Positions 52,371-63,758 of a stretch of 64,000 nucleotides of DNA are shown in pieces. The notes below the pieces were generated by a model that saw only the letters and a program-made list of their open reading frames with translations, ran no database searches and had not been told where the DNA came from. Numbering within the stretch: the first letter of the stretch is position 1; the number at the start of each line of letters is the position of its first letter. The stretch is from contig NC_016134.3 in assembly GCF_000005505.3 (NCBI RefSeq), forward strand, positions 46,342,650-46,406,649, in the 5' to 3' direction. The stretch comes from Brachypodium distachyon (lineage: Eukaryota; Streptophyta; Magnoliopsida; Poales; Poaceae). The position numbers and the translations under genes are program-made.

Positions 52371-54670
52371 GTTCCCCCCTTTACAAGAACAAAGTGAAGA
52401 AGAAAGGAGGGGGAGGGGGGGGTTGTGGTGTGGGTGCTCACCAACGGTGATCTCGACGAGGAAGCACTGGGACGTGACGGTGGCCCAAAACTTGACACGA
52501 ACAGTGGTAGCAATGGATCTGAGAGGCGGATAGGGAGAGGGGTTTAGTGTTAGAGAGAGAGAGGGGGGGGGAAGAGCATGGTGCGGAGGAGCCAGACTTA
52601 CACGACGACCGTGAAGAGGTGGTGATGAACTCGACGAGCGGAGAAAGCGACGGGGCAGTGCGGCGTCGATGGCAGAGTGCCTAACTAGTCGGGGTACGGT
52701 GATGGCAGATCTGGGAAGAAGAGAGTGAGTTGGCGTGCGACGGTGCGAGAGAAGATAGACATGTACGTCCAAGTGTCCAACCGTATTCTGGAATTTAGTG
52801 CATTAATATTTATTGATATCCTCAAGTATCGAACAATTTTGGTGACTAATAAATTATTGGTTTTCTAAACGGACGGTCTAGTTTTGTACAGGCCAGGAGG
52901 CTAGAATCTTTTTCTTGTGTTTTCTTGATGCAACCATGAGATCAAATTGGGGTGCCAAATTGTCAGATTGGCTTTTGACACCGGTGTGCACCGCTCCACG
53001 TGTAGGCGGTGCCAAATCAGAGAAAATGAGAACCAGAGGTTGCTAATGAGAAAGCAATAAACAAATAAATGACTTGGGTCAAGAAGAGTGCTAGTCAAAA
53101 AGAGCACTCAATAGAGTTTTTTTTTTTAATCTTTGTTGCTGACACAGGTATGTAGGACCCAACAATGGAGAATTTAGCACCGTCTGTGTTGAAGAGAAAT
53201 AAGAAAATTTGGTAACGGTGCTAAATGATGTCAGGGTGACAAATTTAGCTTTGGCACATGGATAATGCCCTAGGGTGCTCCCATTATCTCAAAATAAACT
53301 TTTTGTATATTTTCAAACTGAAGTGGAAAGTAAAGTTTGAGAAGTTGTAACTTTCCAGATCTTAAGTTATGCAACCATTTCGAGAAGCCTGCCAGCTGTG
53401 CTGCGGTCCGCGGACGCGCAAGCGGCGATAGATCGATCGGGCCAGGCCGGGCCGGCTAACGCGCCCAACTCGGGGGAACTGAAAGCGTAAGCCAGCGCGT
53501 ATGGCCCGGTAGTCTAAAGTCCGATTGGCCGGATGTTGGCGCCTCGGACCACTAAATTGGATTTTGACTGGGCCGGGCTCACAGCTCACTGCTCGAGTGC
53601 GCGGGTGACATCGTTGCGCCGCAGCTCGCTGGATCGCGGTCAACTATTGAATTCTTTCGTTTTAGACCGTGCTGCAAAGTGCACGGTAAAGAACGATCCT
53701 GTCTTCACGAGGGATATTTTTTTTAGAGCGAAAGGCCCCCGCCCCGTTCCACTTTCATTGAAAATGAAACAACCATCCTTGCAGTGTTTGCTCAGATCAC
53801 CGCATATTGCAGAGGAAAAACCATTCAACACCCGAACAGGGTCCCAGCATACTACCGCGGACACACCAGCTATTACAAAAACTTTCTAGTAAAGGCAGCC
53901 CAGCAAAACACAAAAACGTCGGCCAAAGTACAGATAACAGAAAACACAGAAGGTAGCAGGCGCTCCAGCAGTTCAGCCGATCAATCGACGAGTGCACAAT
54001 GCTTGAGGCGTTCCCGGACCTGCCAAGAGTGTTCTCCTTTTCTTCAGCAGGGCAGGATCTGGGGAGCTTCCGAGATCTTGTTCTCCAGGAGATTTAAAAA
54101 GGCTTCCATGGCAGCAACTTTCTTTTTCGGACAGAGGATCGACCAGCGCCTCAACAAGCGAAACGAGGGATATATATATGCATGCATCTTCAAGAACGAT
54201 CGACGGGCATGAGCTACTGATCCGTAATTAACCGCCCTGCTTGCTTGAGTCCATCTTCAAGAAAGATGCACATGCTGATGCATGCATATAAGTAGTCAAC
54301 GAATAAGCGAGTGCCATTTTAACACTGCATGTTTAACGGAACCAAGTGCTGGATCGAAAAATAACTTGGGGCTTAATCTTTCATGCAGCATTTCTAGTAC
54401 TCTGGTCAGATCAGATAGATGTCCCATCATATTGCAATATCACCACAAAACCACCGTGAAACTTTACTTCTACTTAGGCTGATCTTCCTAGTTAGCCTGC
54501 CACCACAAGTCGTCAAATAAACAAGCTTTGCATGTCATGCAGAACCTATTTCTAGCAAAGCACTGCTACTACATTATGCTGGTACTAACTAACGAAGCTA
54601 GCTAGTACTAATCACAAAAGTCATCGGGCGCGGCATCTCCATTCATGCATGCATGCGATGCGAGCATACT
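52371..54670. other. Intergenic with a retroposon tail near 53720
   Basis: 52371-52770 has G-rich runs and overlapping frames. At about 53718-53830 a poly-T run followed by AGAGCGAAAGGCCCCCGCCC and TTCCACTTTCATTGAAAATG looks like the 3' end of a minus-strand LINE. No gene is recognised. Confidence 0.35.
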
Positions 54671-54919
54671 TCACTTGGTCTGCAGCTTGCCGGACTTGGA
54701 CGCCGCCGCGGACGCCTTGACGCCTGCCGAGCCCGGCGGCAGAAGCTGGGAAGAGGAGGAAGCGGCCATGTGATGCTGCTGCTGCTGCTTCTTGAGCTTG
54801 AGCTCGGCGAGCAGCTGCTTGTTCTCCTGGTCCAGCTGCTGCGCCTTCCTCCGTAGCCGCTCGTTCTCCTCCATGATGCACAGGTTCTGCAGGTACAGGT
54901 TCGAGTTCACCCGATCCAT
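54671..54919 (-). CDS. LITTLE ZIPPER (ZPR) protein
   Basis: 82 residues from the ATG at 54917-54919. Residues 1-45 (S-N-L-Y-L-Q-N-L-C-I-M-E-E-N-E-R-L-R, then Q-L-D-Q-E-N-K-Q-L-L-A-E-L) form the leucine zipper of plant ZPR proteins. These are small zipper-only proteins derived from class III HD-ZIP factors; they dimerise with them, block DNA binding, and form a feedback loop controlling meristem and leaf polarity. Family members are usually about 65-105 residues, so the size fits. The C-terminus has a Q-Q-Q-Q run and an Ala/Ser-rich tail ending K-L-Q-T-K. A 79-bp intron (54946-55024, GT..AG) lies in the 5' leader, 26 bp before the ATG. An open frame continues upstream through it, but the family length supports this start. 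Confidence 0.88.
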   Translation of the reverse strand: MDRVNSNLYLQNLCIMEENERLRRKAQQLDQENKQLLAELKLKKQQQQHHMAASSSSQLLPPGSAGVKASAAASKSGKLQTK

Positions 54920-54945
54920 CGTTCCTCTTCTTCCTACACGCACAC

Positions 54946-55024
54946 CTGCAGAAAAACACACGCCAAATGTTAGCAACTTTGCCACAGAATTTGACAAAAC
55001 ATTGAGGAATGTGTATGTGTTCAC
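54946..55024 (-). promoter_or_regulatory. Intron in the 5' leader of the ZPR gene
   Basis: On the minus strand the intron begins GTGAACACATACAC and ends TTTCTGCAG. The next exon carries GTGTGCGTGTAGG, followed by the ATG. It is inferred from consensus only. Confidence 0.5.
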
Positions 55025-58000
55025 CTCTCTCTGTCTCTGAGTCTCTGAGCTGCTGAAATGGCTGGGCTTGCAAAGCAGAGAGAGGCAGGGACAGAAAGGA
55101 GAGAGCAGGAGATCGAAGGAAGAACTCGTTGTGATTGGGGACGAAGGATATCTATGCGAGGGTGGGGTATTTATATTAGGAGCACGAGTGCACGACCACG
55201 GATCGGCCGGTTGACTGTGCAAGTGGGTGTCCAGTGTTGTTGTTCTCCTTGCAGCTCTGCGGGCGCCCTGTTCAAGCTGCTGAGCTGAGCTAGAAGTACT
55301 CCTAATGGAGGACCGGTGGTGGTTACCTGTCAAAAATTGAAGAAAGTGTGATGATGGCCGTGGATCGATGACGCAGTTCAGGCTTCTCGGCCCAAAGATA
55401 CGCACGCAATCATTTTATTCCTCTCGCCCTTGCCTTGCGCTACCTGGAGTAGCTAGCTAGCTAGAGTAGCTCCCGCCCCGGCCGGGCCGGCCGGCAAAAG
55501 TTCCAACATCTCTCTGTCGGTCAGAGATGGTCAACCATATGCAGTTATGGCGATGCATTACTAGTACTCTGTGGCTGCAATTTGTTTGGAACCGTGCTAA
55601 TCTTTCTTTTTTTGCGGGGAGAACTGTGTGTTAATCAGGTGACATTGTCCACAGTCAGATAATGAAGCAACTTTGCTTAATCCAGATAAGTAAGCTCGAG
55701 ACGATTTAGGCCATGATCAAGCCGGGGTTGTGCCACACCCACACCTCTCTGCGATCCTTCTGTTTTTCTGCCTCAGGGGATCTTCTTCTCATCGCCTCTG
55801 GCAACACAACAAACAAAGAATTGAGTGCCACTTCTCTGAAGTGTTGTTTATACACTGTTTTAGACACTCTTGGGATAAGTGTTAGTATCTCTGCTATGCA
55901 CGGGAAGTAATCCGGCTTATTAGGTTGCTCACCAAAGTCAAAGTCAAGGGGAAGAATATTTAACACGTTTTACTGCACTTTACTCCGGCACTCGAGTAGT
56001 GCTGCATGCAGTGCAACTAGCAGTGCAACAAGTCTTCCTATCAAATCGAACTACATCAGCTGATCTTTACACAGATATTCTTATGGTTCCAATGCATCAA
56101 CATGATGATGAGCAGCATTCAAGGATGTCCAACTTTGCTAGCTGGTCTTCGTTGCTTTCAACTGCTCTGTCACTCTATGTACTCCATCTATTGCCAAGAG
56201 CAACCATCCATCTACTAGTACTACATGATCTATGGATAGTTGTAGAGGATTCAAAGCTCCGTCATCATGGCGTGTCACTTCACTTCAAGGTTCGATTTTG
56301 ATGTGAAGCGTCGTGTATAGTGTAAATTTTCTAACATCTTGACCGGTTAGTACTCAAAGCTGGAGGAAATTTAATGTTCTTGATGCAGTAGGTGAGTTTT
56401 CTTTTTGAATGAGCTTGTTTTATCTGTTATTTTCAGTAACATTTTCAAGCTCCAAAATCAACAAAGGCCTCTTGTATCTGTTATGATCAGGTGTCGTGTT
56501 CAGAGTTCAGACTACTGTTTTGATCCCTTCAAACTATTTTTCAGACTTCAGACGAAATTTATCCATTGACCGGTGAGGATATATCTTGGATCTGAAATTT
56601 CCTGCTACTCCGTAGTACTTCCAAAGAGGGGACAGTCTTTCCAAAACACTCTAGATCCTGCACAGATACGTTGCTGAAACTGACCCAGTTTCTTTGCATG
56701 AATCTAGCTGCAACAGTATTATGACCCTGTTTCTTTGCATGAATCTAGCTGCAGCAGTTCTCCATTTCCCTTTCAGATATATCGATATATCTGCAGAACG
56801 ATCTTTGGATCCATGGTTTGGATTCTTTGCCTGATCTCTGATGTGATAGGTTGACATTGGAACCCAGCTGCAGATCTGTCTAGCTCTTGCATTGCTTGGC
56901 TCTGCCTGCATCACCGGCCATGATGACAGAGCAGAACTGAAGCTGCTTGTCAGGCACAGCCTGTTCTTCCTTCCTTCCATCCCCTCTTTCCTGCGAAGGC
57001 CATGCATTTGGCAAGAGGATGATGATCATGGCAAGGCAGCAGTTGCCCAGCATCCATCCATCCCTGTGAAATGTCATTGAGAAGACTGGCTGGAGCAGTT
57101 GTGCTGCTGCTACTCCTCCTACAGTACTAATTTTGCCAGGGGCAGTTTGGACGTCAATGTTGGACATTATTGGGATGGCATTGGGAGCAGGGAATATGAC
57201 CTCAGCTGTGCCTCACATACTCTCTGCAGGCTGGAGTTTGAGGTGGGGGAATTTATGGGCGTTACTGCTGGATTTGCACAAAATTGGTTAGGATTTATGT
57301 GAGTTGTCACGGCCACCGCAGGAACAGTGAAAGCCTTGAGAATGATGGCTTCTCTCCTTCATACATCCGCGGTTTGACCTGGGCTTGGACTTGGCTTCTC
57401 CGAAGTTTAGCCGTGGGAATTATCATGTGCATTCGACAACTGACAAAGTCATAGTAAAATCAAGCTTAGCTTAGCTTGGTGTGATAGACTGCTACAGTAG
57501 TATACTACATTTTCCCAAAAGGATAGATAACGAGAAAGTAGTAGAGCTCATGCAACAGAGGCAGCAGTGCTCTGAGAGCTACGAGTACATCAGTGAGTCA
57601 TCAGTGCAAAATTTTAGTGCACCAGCAGGACTGTACTTACTGTAATTTGAGTCCCTGTCCAATGGCAGGTTGTACATAGAACTTTATTCCAACAGTAACT
57701 GAAAATGGCAAAGCTCCTGCTGATTGTTAAAAAATAAAGTGTGTAGCAACTGAAACAATCTCTCTGATAGCACCACATTGGGCTTAACAGATACTCCTAG
57801 AGATTGTCTTCCTTTGCTTGTTGTAAATGGTTAACATTTTCAACGGTTGGTCAGCAGCTGCAAGATTAGGGCAGAAGAATGTGCTGGCCCACGTGCCTGG
57901 ATAGATTAGCGTCTTTTTCTATCTGTACGGATTTTTTTGTCTTTCATTAGTATATTGTAGCAGGTGATCCACCCACTGTTCACCTCTTAAAAAACAAAAA

Positions 58001-58276
58001 CAATAGAGTATTATCCATTCAAGAGTCGGCGGCAACAGAAGCAGAAACAAGATAGGCCACCAAACTGAATAATTCACTGTCCTGTCTGAAGCAGAGTGTA
58101 AACAAACTTTCCTTAATTGATGTCACAACTAACTAACAGGGCACCTTCCAGTTATACATCGATATATACATCCAAGCCATGTATCTATACATGCTACAAA
58201 TCCATGACAGCATCCCAGAAAAGTTCTAAAAAAAATTGAGCTATCCGATCATTTGAGCTGCACTACTACAAGCAAG
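55025..58276. other. Intergenic between ZPR and sialyltransferase genes
   Basis: No supported gene. GTTTCTTTGCATGAATCTAG is duplicated with a 46-bp period at about 56688 and 56734 (the flanking bases also match). CTAG/AGCT repeats at 55450-55466. The first part is the ZPR promoter. Confidence 0.4.
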
Positions 58277-58716
58277 CACTTGTAATTCCCAATCATTTGA
58301 GCTGTCTGATCCAAAACTGAGCCTACATTCCAGCTTACAATTTACAAAATCCTATCTTGGGTAAATTTACATTTTCATCAGTCAAGCCATAGACTTATGC
58401 ACACAACAAAAGCAAAAAAGAATACTCACACAAACAAGTGGTTACAAATTCCAATCATCTGATGTTCTGAATCTTCTGATCACAAAACGGAGCTACAATT
58501 CCTGCTTATAAAATTTGCAAAATCATGTCTTGACTAAATCGACATTTCCATCAGTCAAGCCCTACAAATGTTACACACAGAGTAAAAAAAATACCCATAC
58601 AACAAAGCGCTTACAAATCCCAATCATCTGAACTTCTGATCACAAAACTGAGCTACACTCTGCTCACAAATTCCAGCGAGACTTTGCCCCTCTCTAATGT
58701 ACAATTCCATCTCGAC
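58277..58716. repeat. About 165-bp degenerate tandem repeat
   Basis: Three units, each with TACAAAT(T/C)CCAATCAT (or TGTAATTCCCAATCAT), CTGATC(A)CAAAAC(T/G)GAGC and ACATTT(T/C)CATCAGTCAAGCC, starting near 58277, 58440 and 58608. They lie just downstream of the sialyltransferase-like stop codon, probably within or next to its 3' untranslated region. Confidence 0.55.
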
Positions 58717-58818
58717 TAAATTGGCATTTGCCTCAATCAAGTGTAACAACTAAATTGGCATTTGCCTCAATCAAGTGTAACAACTAAATTGGCATTTGCC
58801 TCAATCAAGTGTACAACA
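58717..58818. repeat. 34-bp tandem repeat, three copies
   Basis: Units of 34 bp beginning TAAATTGGCATTTGCCTCAA. The first two are identical and the third differs only at its end. The repeat lies 49 bp beyond the sialyltransferase-like stop codon. Confidence 0.9.
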
Positions 58819-58866
58819 ACAAATTACAACATCGCATGGTTAATTAGCCTCATGTAGTCATGTTCC

Positions 58867-60090
58867 TCACCAGTACAGCCTGACCGGCGGCACGGTGAAC
58901 CCATGTGCCTCGTCGAGGAACGGCACCGTCTCCGGCCGGTCCTGGAGGTCACCGTAGAACTCGTACTCGGCCTCGTAGTCGTGCAAATCGAGCTCCTTCT
59001 TCTGGTTGGTGTGGTAATGGTGCTTGGCCCCCGGCGGCTTCCCGAACCCGAACAGGCTCACCTCCTCGCACAGCCCGAGCGCCATTACCACCGCTTGCAG
59101 CCCCGACGAGTAGTGGAAGTACCTCTCGTCGTGCTTCTTCGCCCAGCCGCCCGCCGCCGCAGCGGCGGACGAGGAGGACGAGGTTACGAAGCGGCGGAGC
59201 GAGTAGTACTTGGCAATGCGGGCGGCGAGGGCGTCGAGGCGGGGGTCGGTGAGGATGAGCCGGAAAGGATTGGCGCCGGCGGTGGCGTTGCAGATGAGGG
59301 CGTCGAGGAGGTGGGCCGGCTGGCAGACGTACATGGCCATGGGCACGGCGGCGCCATAGGGGTGGCAGCCGCAGCCGGGGGCGGTGGCGGCGGCATGGGA
59401 GGCGCAGAGGTGGAGGATGTTGGAGTTGGCGAAGGAGAGGGATGTCCTGGCGCCGACGTCGGGGCCGAAGCCGGCGATGCGGGCGTTGTTGAGGCGGATG
59501 ACGAGCCCGTGCGCGTCGATCTGGGCCCCGCGGCCCGAGCCCAGGAGGACGCCGCTGTTGCCCACGACGGCGCAGGTCGGGGCTTTCGTGGTCCGTGGGC
59601 CGAGGAGAGCGCTGGTGAATGGGAGGTCGGTCATGACGGCGGCCACATTGCCGGCTCCGGCGCGGCGGAGGCGGCGGTGGGAGAGGAGGAAGGAGCGGAG
59701 GGAGGCGCGGAAGGCGGCGAGGAGGGAGTCGTCGGAGGGGAGCGCGCCGGCGGGGACGCGGGCGCGGGAGATTGTCCTGGGCCGCGGCGGGCCCCCAGGG
59801 GTTTGCGGGAGGCGGAGGTAGAGGAGGCGGTAGCGGCCGCCGAGGCTGGGGAAGGTGGAGATGGAGCCGTTGGCGAAGAGCGCGGCCGCGTCGGCGAGGA
59901 GCTGCGAGTACCCCGCGCTTTCCGCCGCGGCGAGGCGGCGGAGGAGCGGGTCGCCGGCCGCGGGCTTGGCGGCGTGAATTGGCGGCGGCGGCGGGGGCGG
60001 GGGCTGGAGGGGCGTGCGGCGACGCAAGGAGAGAGATAAGAGGGAGAGAAGCACGAGGGCCAGGGCCGGCGGGAGGTGGCGGCGCTTCAT
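58867..60090 (-). CDS. Sialyltransferase-like protein (GT29 family)
   Basis: 407 residues, no intron. A type II membrane anchor (about 5-22: [15 protein letters not shown]) and a Pro-rich stem (27-37) precede the catalytic domain. Sialylmotif L begins C-A-V-V-G-N-S-G (173) with R-L-N-N-A and G-F-G-P-D-V-G. Sialylmotif S is [15 protein letters not shown] (about 327-341) with F-G-F-G. The VS-type motif [10 protein letters not shown] is at 370-379. N-glycosylation sequons are at N-G-S (74) and N-A-T (269). The enzyme should sit in the Golgi lumen. Plants lack typical sialic acid, and plant GT29 proteins have been linked to KDO-type or pollen-related sugars, so the natural substrate is uncertain. 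The gene is intact. Tandem repeats lie in its 3' flank. Confidence 0.9.
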   Translation of the reverse strand: MKRRHLPPALALVLLSLLSLSLRRRTPLQPPPPPPPPIHAAKPAAGDPLLRRLAAAESAGYSQLLADAAALFANGSISTFPSLGGRYRLLYLRLPQTPGGPPRPRTISRARVPAGALPSDDSLLAAFRASLRSFLLSHRRLRRAGAGNVAAVMTDLPFTSALLGPRTTKAPTCAVVGNSGVLLGSGRGAQIDAHGLVIRLNNARIAGFGPDVGARTSLSFANSNILHLCASHAAATAPGCGCHPYGAAVPMAMYVCQPAHLLDALICNATAGANPFRLILTDPRLDALAARIAKYYSLRRFVTSSSSSAAAAAGGWAKKHDERYFHYSSGLQAVVMALGLCEEVSLFGFGKPPGAKHHYHTNQKKELDLHDYEAEYEFYGDLQDRPETVPFLDEAHGFTVPPVRLYW

Positions 60091-61864
60091 CTCCGGCGGG
60101 GCGGGCGGCGAGATCCGGCAGCCATTAGTAGGCGTGGGTGAGAGAGAGCGTCAGTGGGGTGGGGGAGAAGAAGCAGGGGAGGACGCGGGCACGCAGCAGC
60201 TGGGGCCGAGCGGTGAGAAGGGAATCGGGTAGTTTGGACGAGGTGACCGACTCGTGGGGCCTGGAGCGGGGATGGGGTCGACGTGTCATTGGGTGGGTGG
60301 TTAGTTTGATGGTTTGGTTAGTTAGGTGGACGGTTGCTGTAGGAGCAGTTTGGCCACGGTGCACTCAAAACGTTACAAAAGTAGACAGAGTGGGAGGGAG
60401 TCGATTAGATTAGCAGAACGGAACCGACCAATGGAAAGGGATTAAAGGGTAAGTGTACATACTCCAACATGCATTGTGATCAATCGACGTAATTAAGAGG
60501 GCTCTTATTCCTTACCTTCGGTTGGTTTAAAAGGGGTAAGCAACTTGAACAATCCAAGAACTTGTCTTGGGTGCGCTGGAAAGATGGTTATAGATGACTA
60601 TGCAACTTGAACAAGCCGTTGCCTGCCAAGCTTACGGTGTGTCTGTTGCTATCTGGAAGAGCAAAATGCATGTCTAGTCACTGAAATTGAGTAGAATATG
60701 CAATTTGGTCATAATTCTTAGAAAACGCTTATATAGGTTGTCCAACTAAAAATTACGGTGCAGTATGATTCCATACGGCGAAGAGAGATGTAGATGTCTT
60801 TGGCTTTCTGGCAGGCGTGGGCCACAAACTGACATCTTTAACTTTGTATACCATTGTACGTAGGCTCACGAATCATGTGAATGTGGTTTAAGATACAACT
60901 CATTGTAATCCGTATTGCATTGTTTTGTCGTCCACGTAGATGACGTGGAGAATTCGACTTTGTGGGTTAGGATCTTGGAGAGAGAGAAAAATCGTTCTCG
61001 ACTCGCAGACTTAAAATCAGACTGACAGGTACTTTAACGTAGTGTAATAGGTAAAAAGTAGCTTCGGCAGTAAGGAAAAGACATGTAAAGAGGCTCAGCC
61101 AATCCCCAAGAAAAGCAAGAAAAGTTAGCAAACAACCTATCGATAGGATTAATTCTAACAGAATAAACACCTTAAGAAAGTTTCCGGATGGAAAATCTCG
61201 TTGTTCAGCTCTCCAGTGCTTCGGAAAAACAGCGCTGCTATACGTACGATGTTACTGAATGATACTATGATGCCATCCTTTTTTTGCACGCAACAGAGGC
61301 AAAGCACCGACCGCACTATTTTAGTGTCAGATAGCTTCGGTCAGTTAACGCAAAAGAATTACAAACACCTCGTTGGTTTTTGCAGCTACTATGTTTTCAG
61401 TGAAGCAATCCGATATTCCGATGGAGTAACTCAACTTCTAAATATATGATCTGCTGCAATCGTACAAGTTTGAAAGATAAAACATTGTAAAGGTAGTAGA
61501 TCATTTCCATGCTACTATAGAAGTCAAACCTTGTATAGGATGTGGTATTCTAAAAGAAGTGCAGATTAACGCAAGGGACAGTGACATTATTAGATAAAAG
61601 GACAATTTCTAATTCCAGACCGACATTTGCGTTTGACCTTATAACCCTTTTCACCTCTTAAATTAGAGGTATCCTACTGTGCATATGAAGCAATGAAACA
61701 GTCATTGTAAATCATATCTTTTAAATAGTATGAAGTGTTGGACGAATGTGGACTGAATACTCAGAAATATTTCTTCAGCAACAAAGATAAGCAAGCAATC
61801 ATACAGGATCGGTTTACATATGAACAAACCAAGCAAAGATAAGTATGACAGGGAAATTCCATAC
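60091..61864. other. Intergenic, no supported gene
   Basis: Upstream region of the sialyltransferase-like gene up to about 60500, then AT-rich sequence without recognised features. Confidence 0.4.
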
Positions 61865-63074
61865 CTATCTGTGGATCTTAGTAAAACATGGAGTGATCCA
61901 TACGGGAATTGGCCAATTTAACCAGTGTTGAGGAGAGACTACATCATTGGCATGTTTATCCTCCAAACAATATATTCCAACATCCCGGCGCTTATCCTTC
62001 CCATCATATAGCCAATACTCCTCATCATCAGTAAAATATACATGGTTTGGCAGCAGCATTGGGTAATCCTTTGTCGAAATACAACATGTATAGTTATGCC
62101 CCATGAACAATGCATCATCCCCCAAGGTATGCATATCGACGATTTCTTGCTTGTCAAAATCGACTTTGTATATTTCAATACCAGTTGTTTCCAGATCATG
62201 AAGCTCACCACGTGAGCAACTCGTCAACCTCCATATTTGCAACACCTCGCCAGACGAGGTCCGGGAAATGTAAGTGTTATGTGCGATGAATGGTGACGTG
62301 TCTTTGAAAATTACATCAAGGGTGGCGCAAGAACCTTCAATCGTGTAGCGATGGATCCCTCCAAGCAAACTCATCGCGTAGAATGCCCCTTCGTGAAATA
62401 TGCAATCAGAGTACTCTGAAGATTGGACCGAGGAGGTGACCCAATGCCCACTTATTGTCGCCCACCCTCGCAAACGAGAGCTGCCTATAGGGATTGTGAA
62501 TCATCATAGCGATGCAATCCCCCTGCGAAGGATCGCAGGATAACACGACCTTGAGATACAGAGCATCCCGGAGCTCGTCCACAGCATGGTCATGCGGCTC
62601 CTCAGTTTCCCTTATAGGAGTAGAGTCGTAGAAATAAAGGTCATACCTTTCGAGTTCCCCGGCCTGATTAAAGACGGGGTTTACCTGCTCGACGGTAGCC
62701 ACGGGCGGCAACGCGACCTGCTCGCCCGTGACGGGGTTGAGGAGGAGGAGCTCGGAGCGGCCGTCGGCGGTGACGAGCCACCCGTGCGACGAACCGACGA
62801 TGTTGCGCTCCCCGATGGGAGGGTCCGGGAGACGCATCTTGTAAGTATTTTTGTCGGCGAGGCTGAAGAGCTCGGCGGTGGTGTAGAGGAGGCAGGGGGT
62901 TTGGGACCGCTTGTAGACGCCGAGGCGGCGGATGGCGCGGGCGGCGGCGCACCAGGTGGTGCAGACAACGGCGGACTGAAAGAGATCCGGGAACTCTAGC
63001 TCACCGAGAACGTTGGCAAGGAGATCCGCCGGCAGGCTGGACCAGTCGGGGTCGGGCCGCGGTGACTCCTTCAA
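61865..63074 (-). pseudogene. F-box/DUF295 protein gene with one frameshift
   Basis: From the ATG at 63074: an F-box (W-S-S-L-P-A-D-L-L-A-N-V-L-G-E-L, then C-T-T-W-C-A-A-A-R), then C-L-L-Y-T, G-S-S-H-G-W-L-V-T-A-D and L-L-L-L-N-P-V-T-G-E-Q-V-A-L-P-P, typical of grass DUF295 proteins. Near 62445-62460 the frame G-D-N-K-W is lost and the protein continues one frame over (T-S-S-V-Q, D-C-I-F-H-E-G-A-F-Y-A-M). It runs through D-D-E-E-Y-W-L-Y-D-G to N-W-P-I-P-V-W-I-T-P, the usual DUF295 end. The tail after the last motif is followed by AG/GTATGG, which could be a donor. Joined, the two parts would be about 400 residues, the family's usual length. A single indel explains all; it may be a real null allele or an assembly error. 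Confidence 0.8.
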
Positions 63075-63758
63075 CGGGCAGAGATTTGGACAGACAGGGG
63101 AGGGGATTTAGCTACGCGCTCCTTGGAAATAAAGGACGGCGATGAGCTCGTATCGCCGCTTATGCCCTAGTTTCCCCCGGAGTAGGAGCGGAATTGTCGG
63201 CGGCTTCGATTTGGGGACGAGACGGCCAGCGACCTCGGAAGGGAAGACAGAGGGAGTCGTGGGCTGTGGCGCCGGTTGCAATCCGAGTAGGAAACCAGGC
63301 CTCTACGCAGCAAGTCCTTATGGGCCTTCCAGTCCAGTCATCCGAGACCCTTTTTGTTTGATCTCCTGTTTCAGATTTTGGTGCTTTTATCAATCTCAAA
63401 AACATTTCTCTTATTTACATATGAAACTGAGAAGCACTTCCGGACGTGTTTTTCATGTTTCTAAACAGAAAAAATGGTTTTGAAATTGCTAGAAGCATCA
63501 AAAACTGAAACAGAAGGCCAAACAAACATGGCCTGAAACGGCGGGCTGGATTTCAGGGCCTTTTTCAAACGCATTAAACCAATATTTTTTTGAGGGCACG
63601 CATTAAACCAATAAAGATGGTGCGGGTATTTACATGAGAGACGGAGATCAACAAGAATTACAGTCTAGCCAGCTAGCAAGTAGCAACCAGCGACAATACA
63701 GCAATATATATCACCGTGTTTAATTAGCCTCAATCCAGAGCTACTACAGCAAATTCGA
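63075..63758. other. Intergenic, no gene recognised
   Basis: Short spacer between the F-box/DUF295 locus and the phosphatase gene; the 5' end contains the F-box gene leader. Confidence 0.4.

Noticed and set aside
54920..55405. Long N-terminal extension of the ZPR gene
   Set aside because: ZPR proteins are zipper-only microproteins beginning near the zipper; the extension runs through an apparent leader intron.
58903..60039. 378-codon plus-strand frame over the sialyltransferase-like gene
   Set aside because: Gly/Glu/Val-rich antisense shadow caused by GC-rich third codon positions; no domain, and the minus-strand gene is clear.
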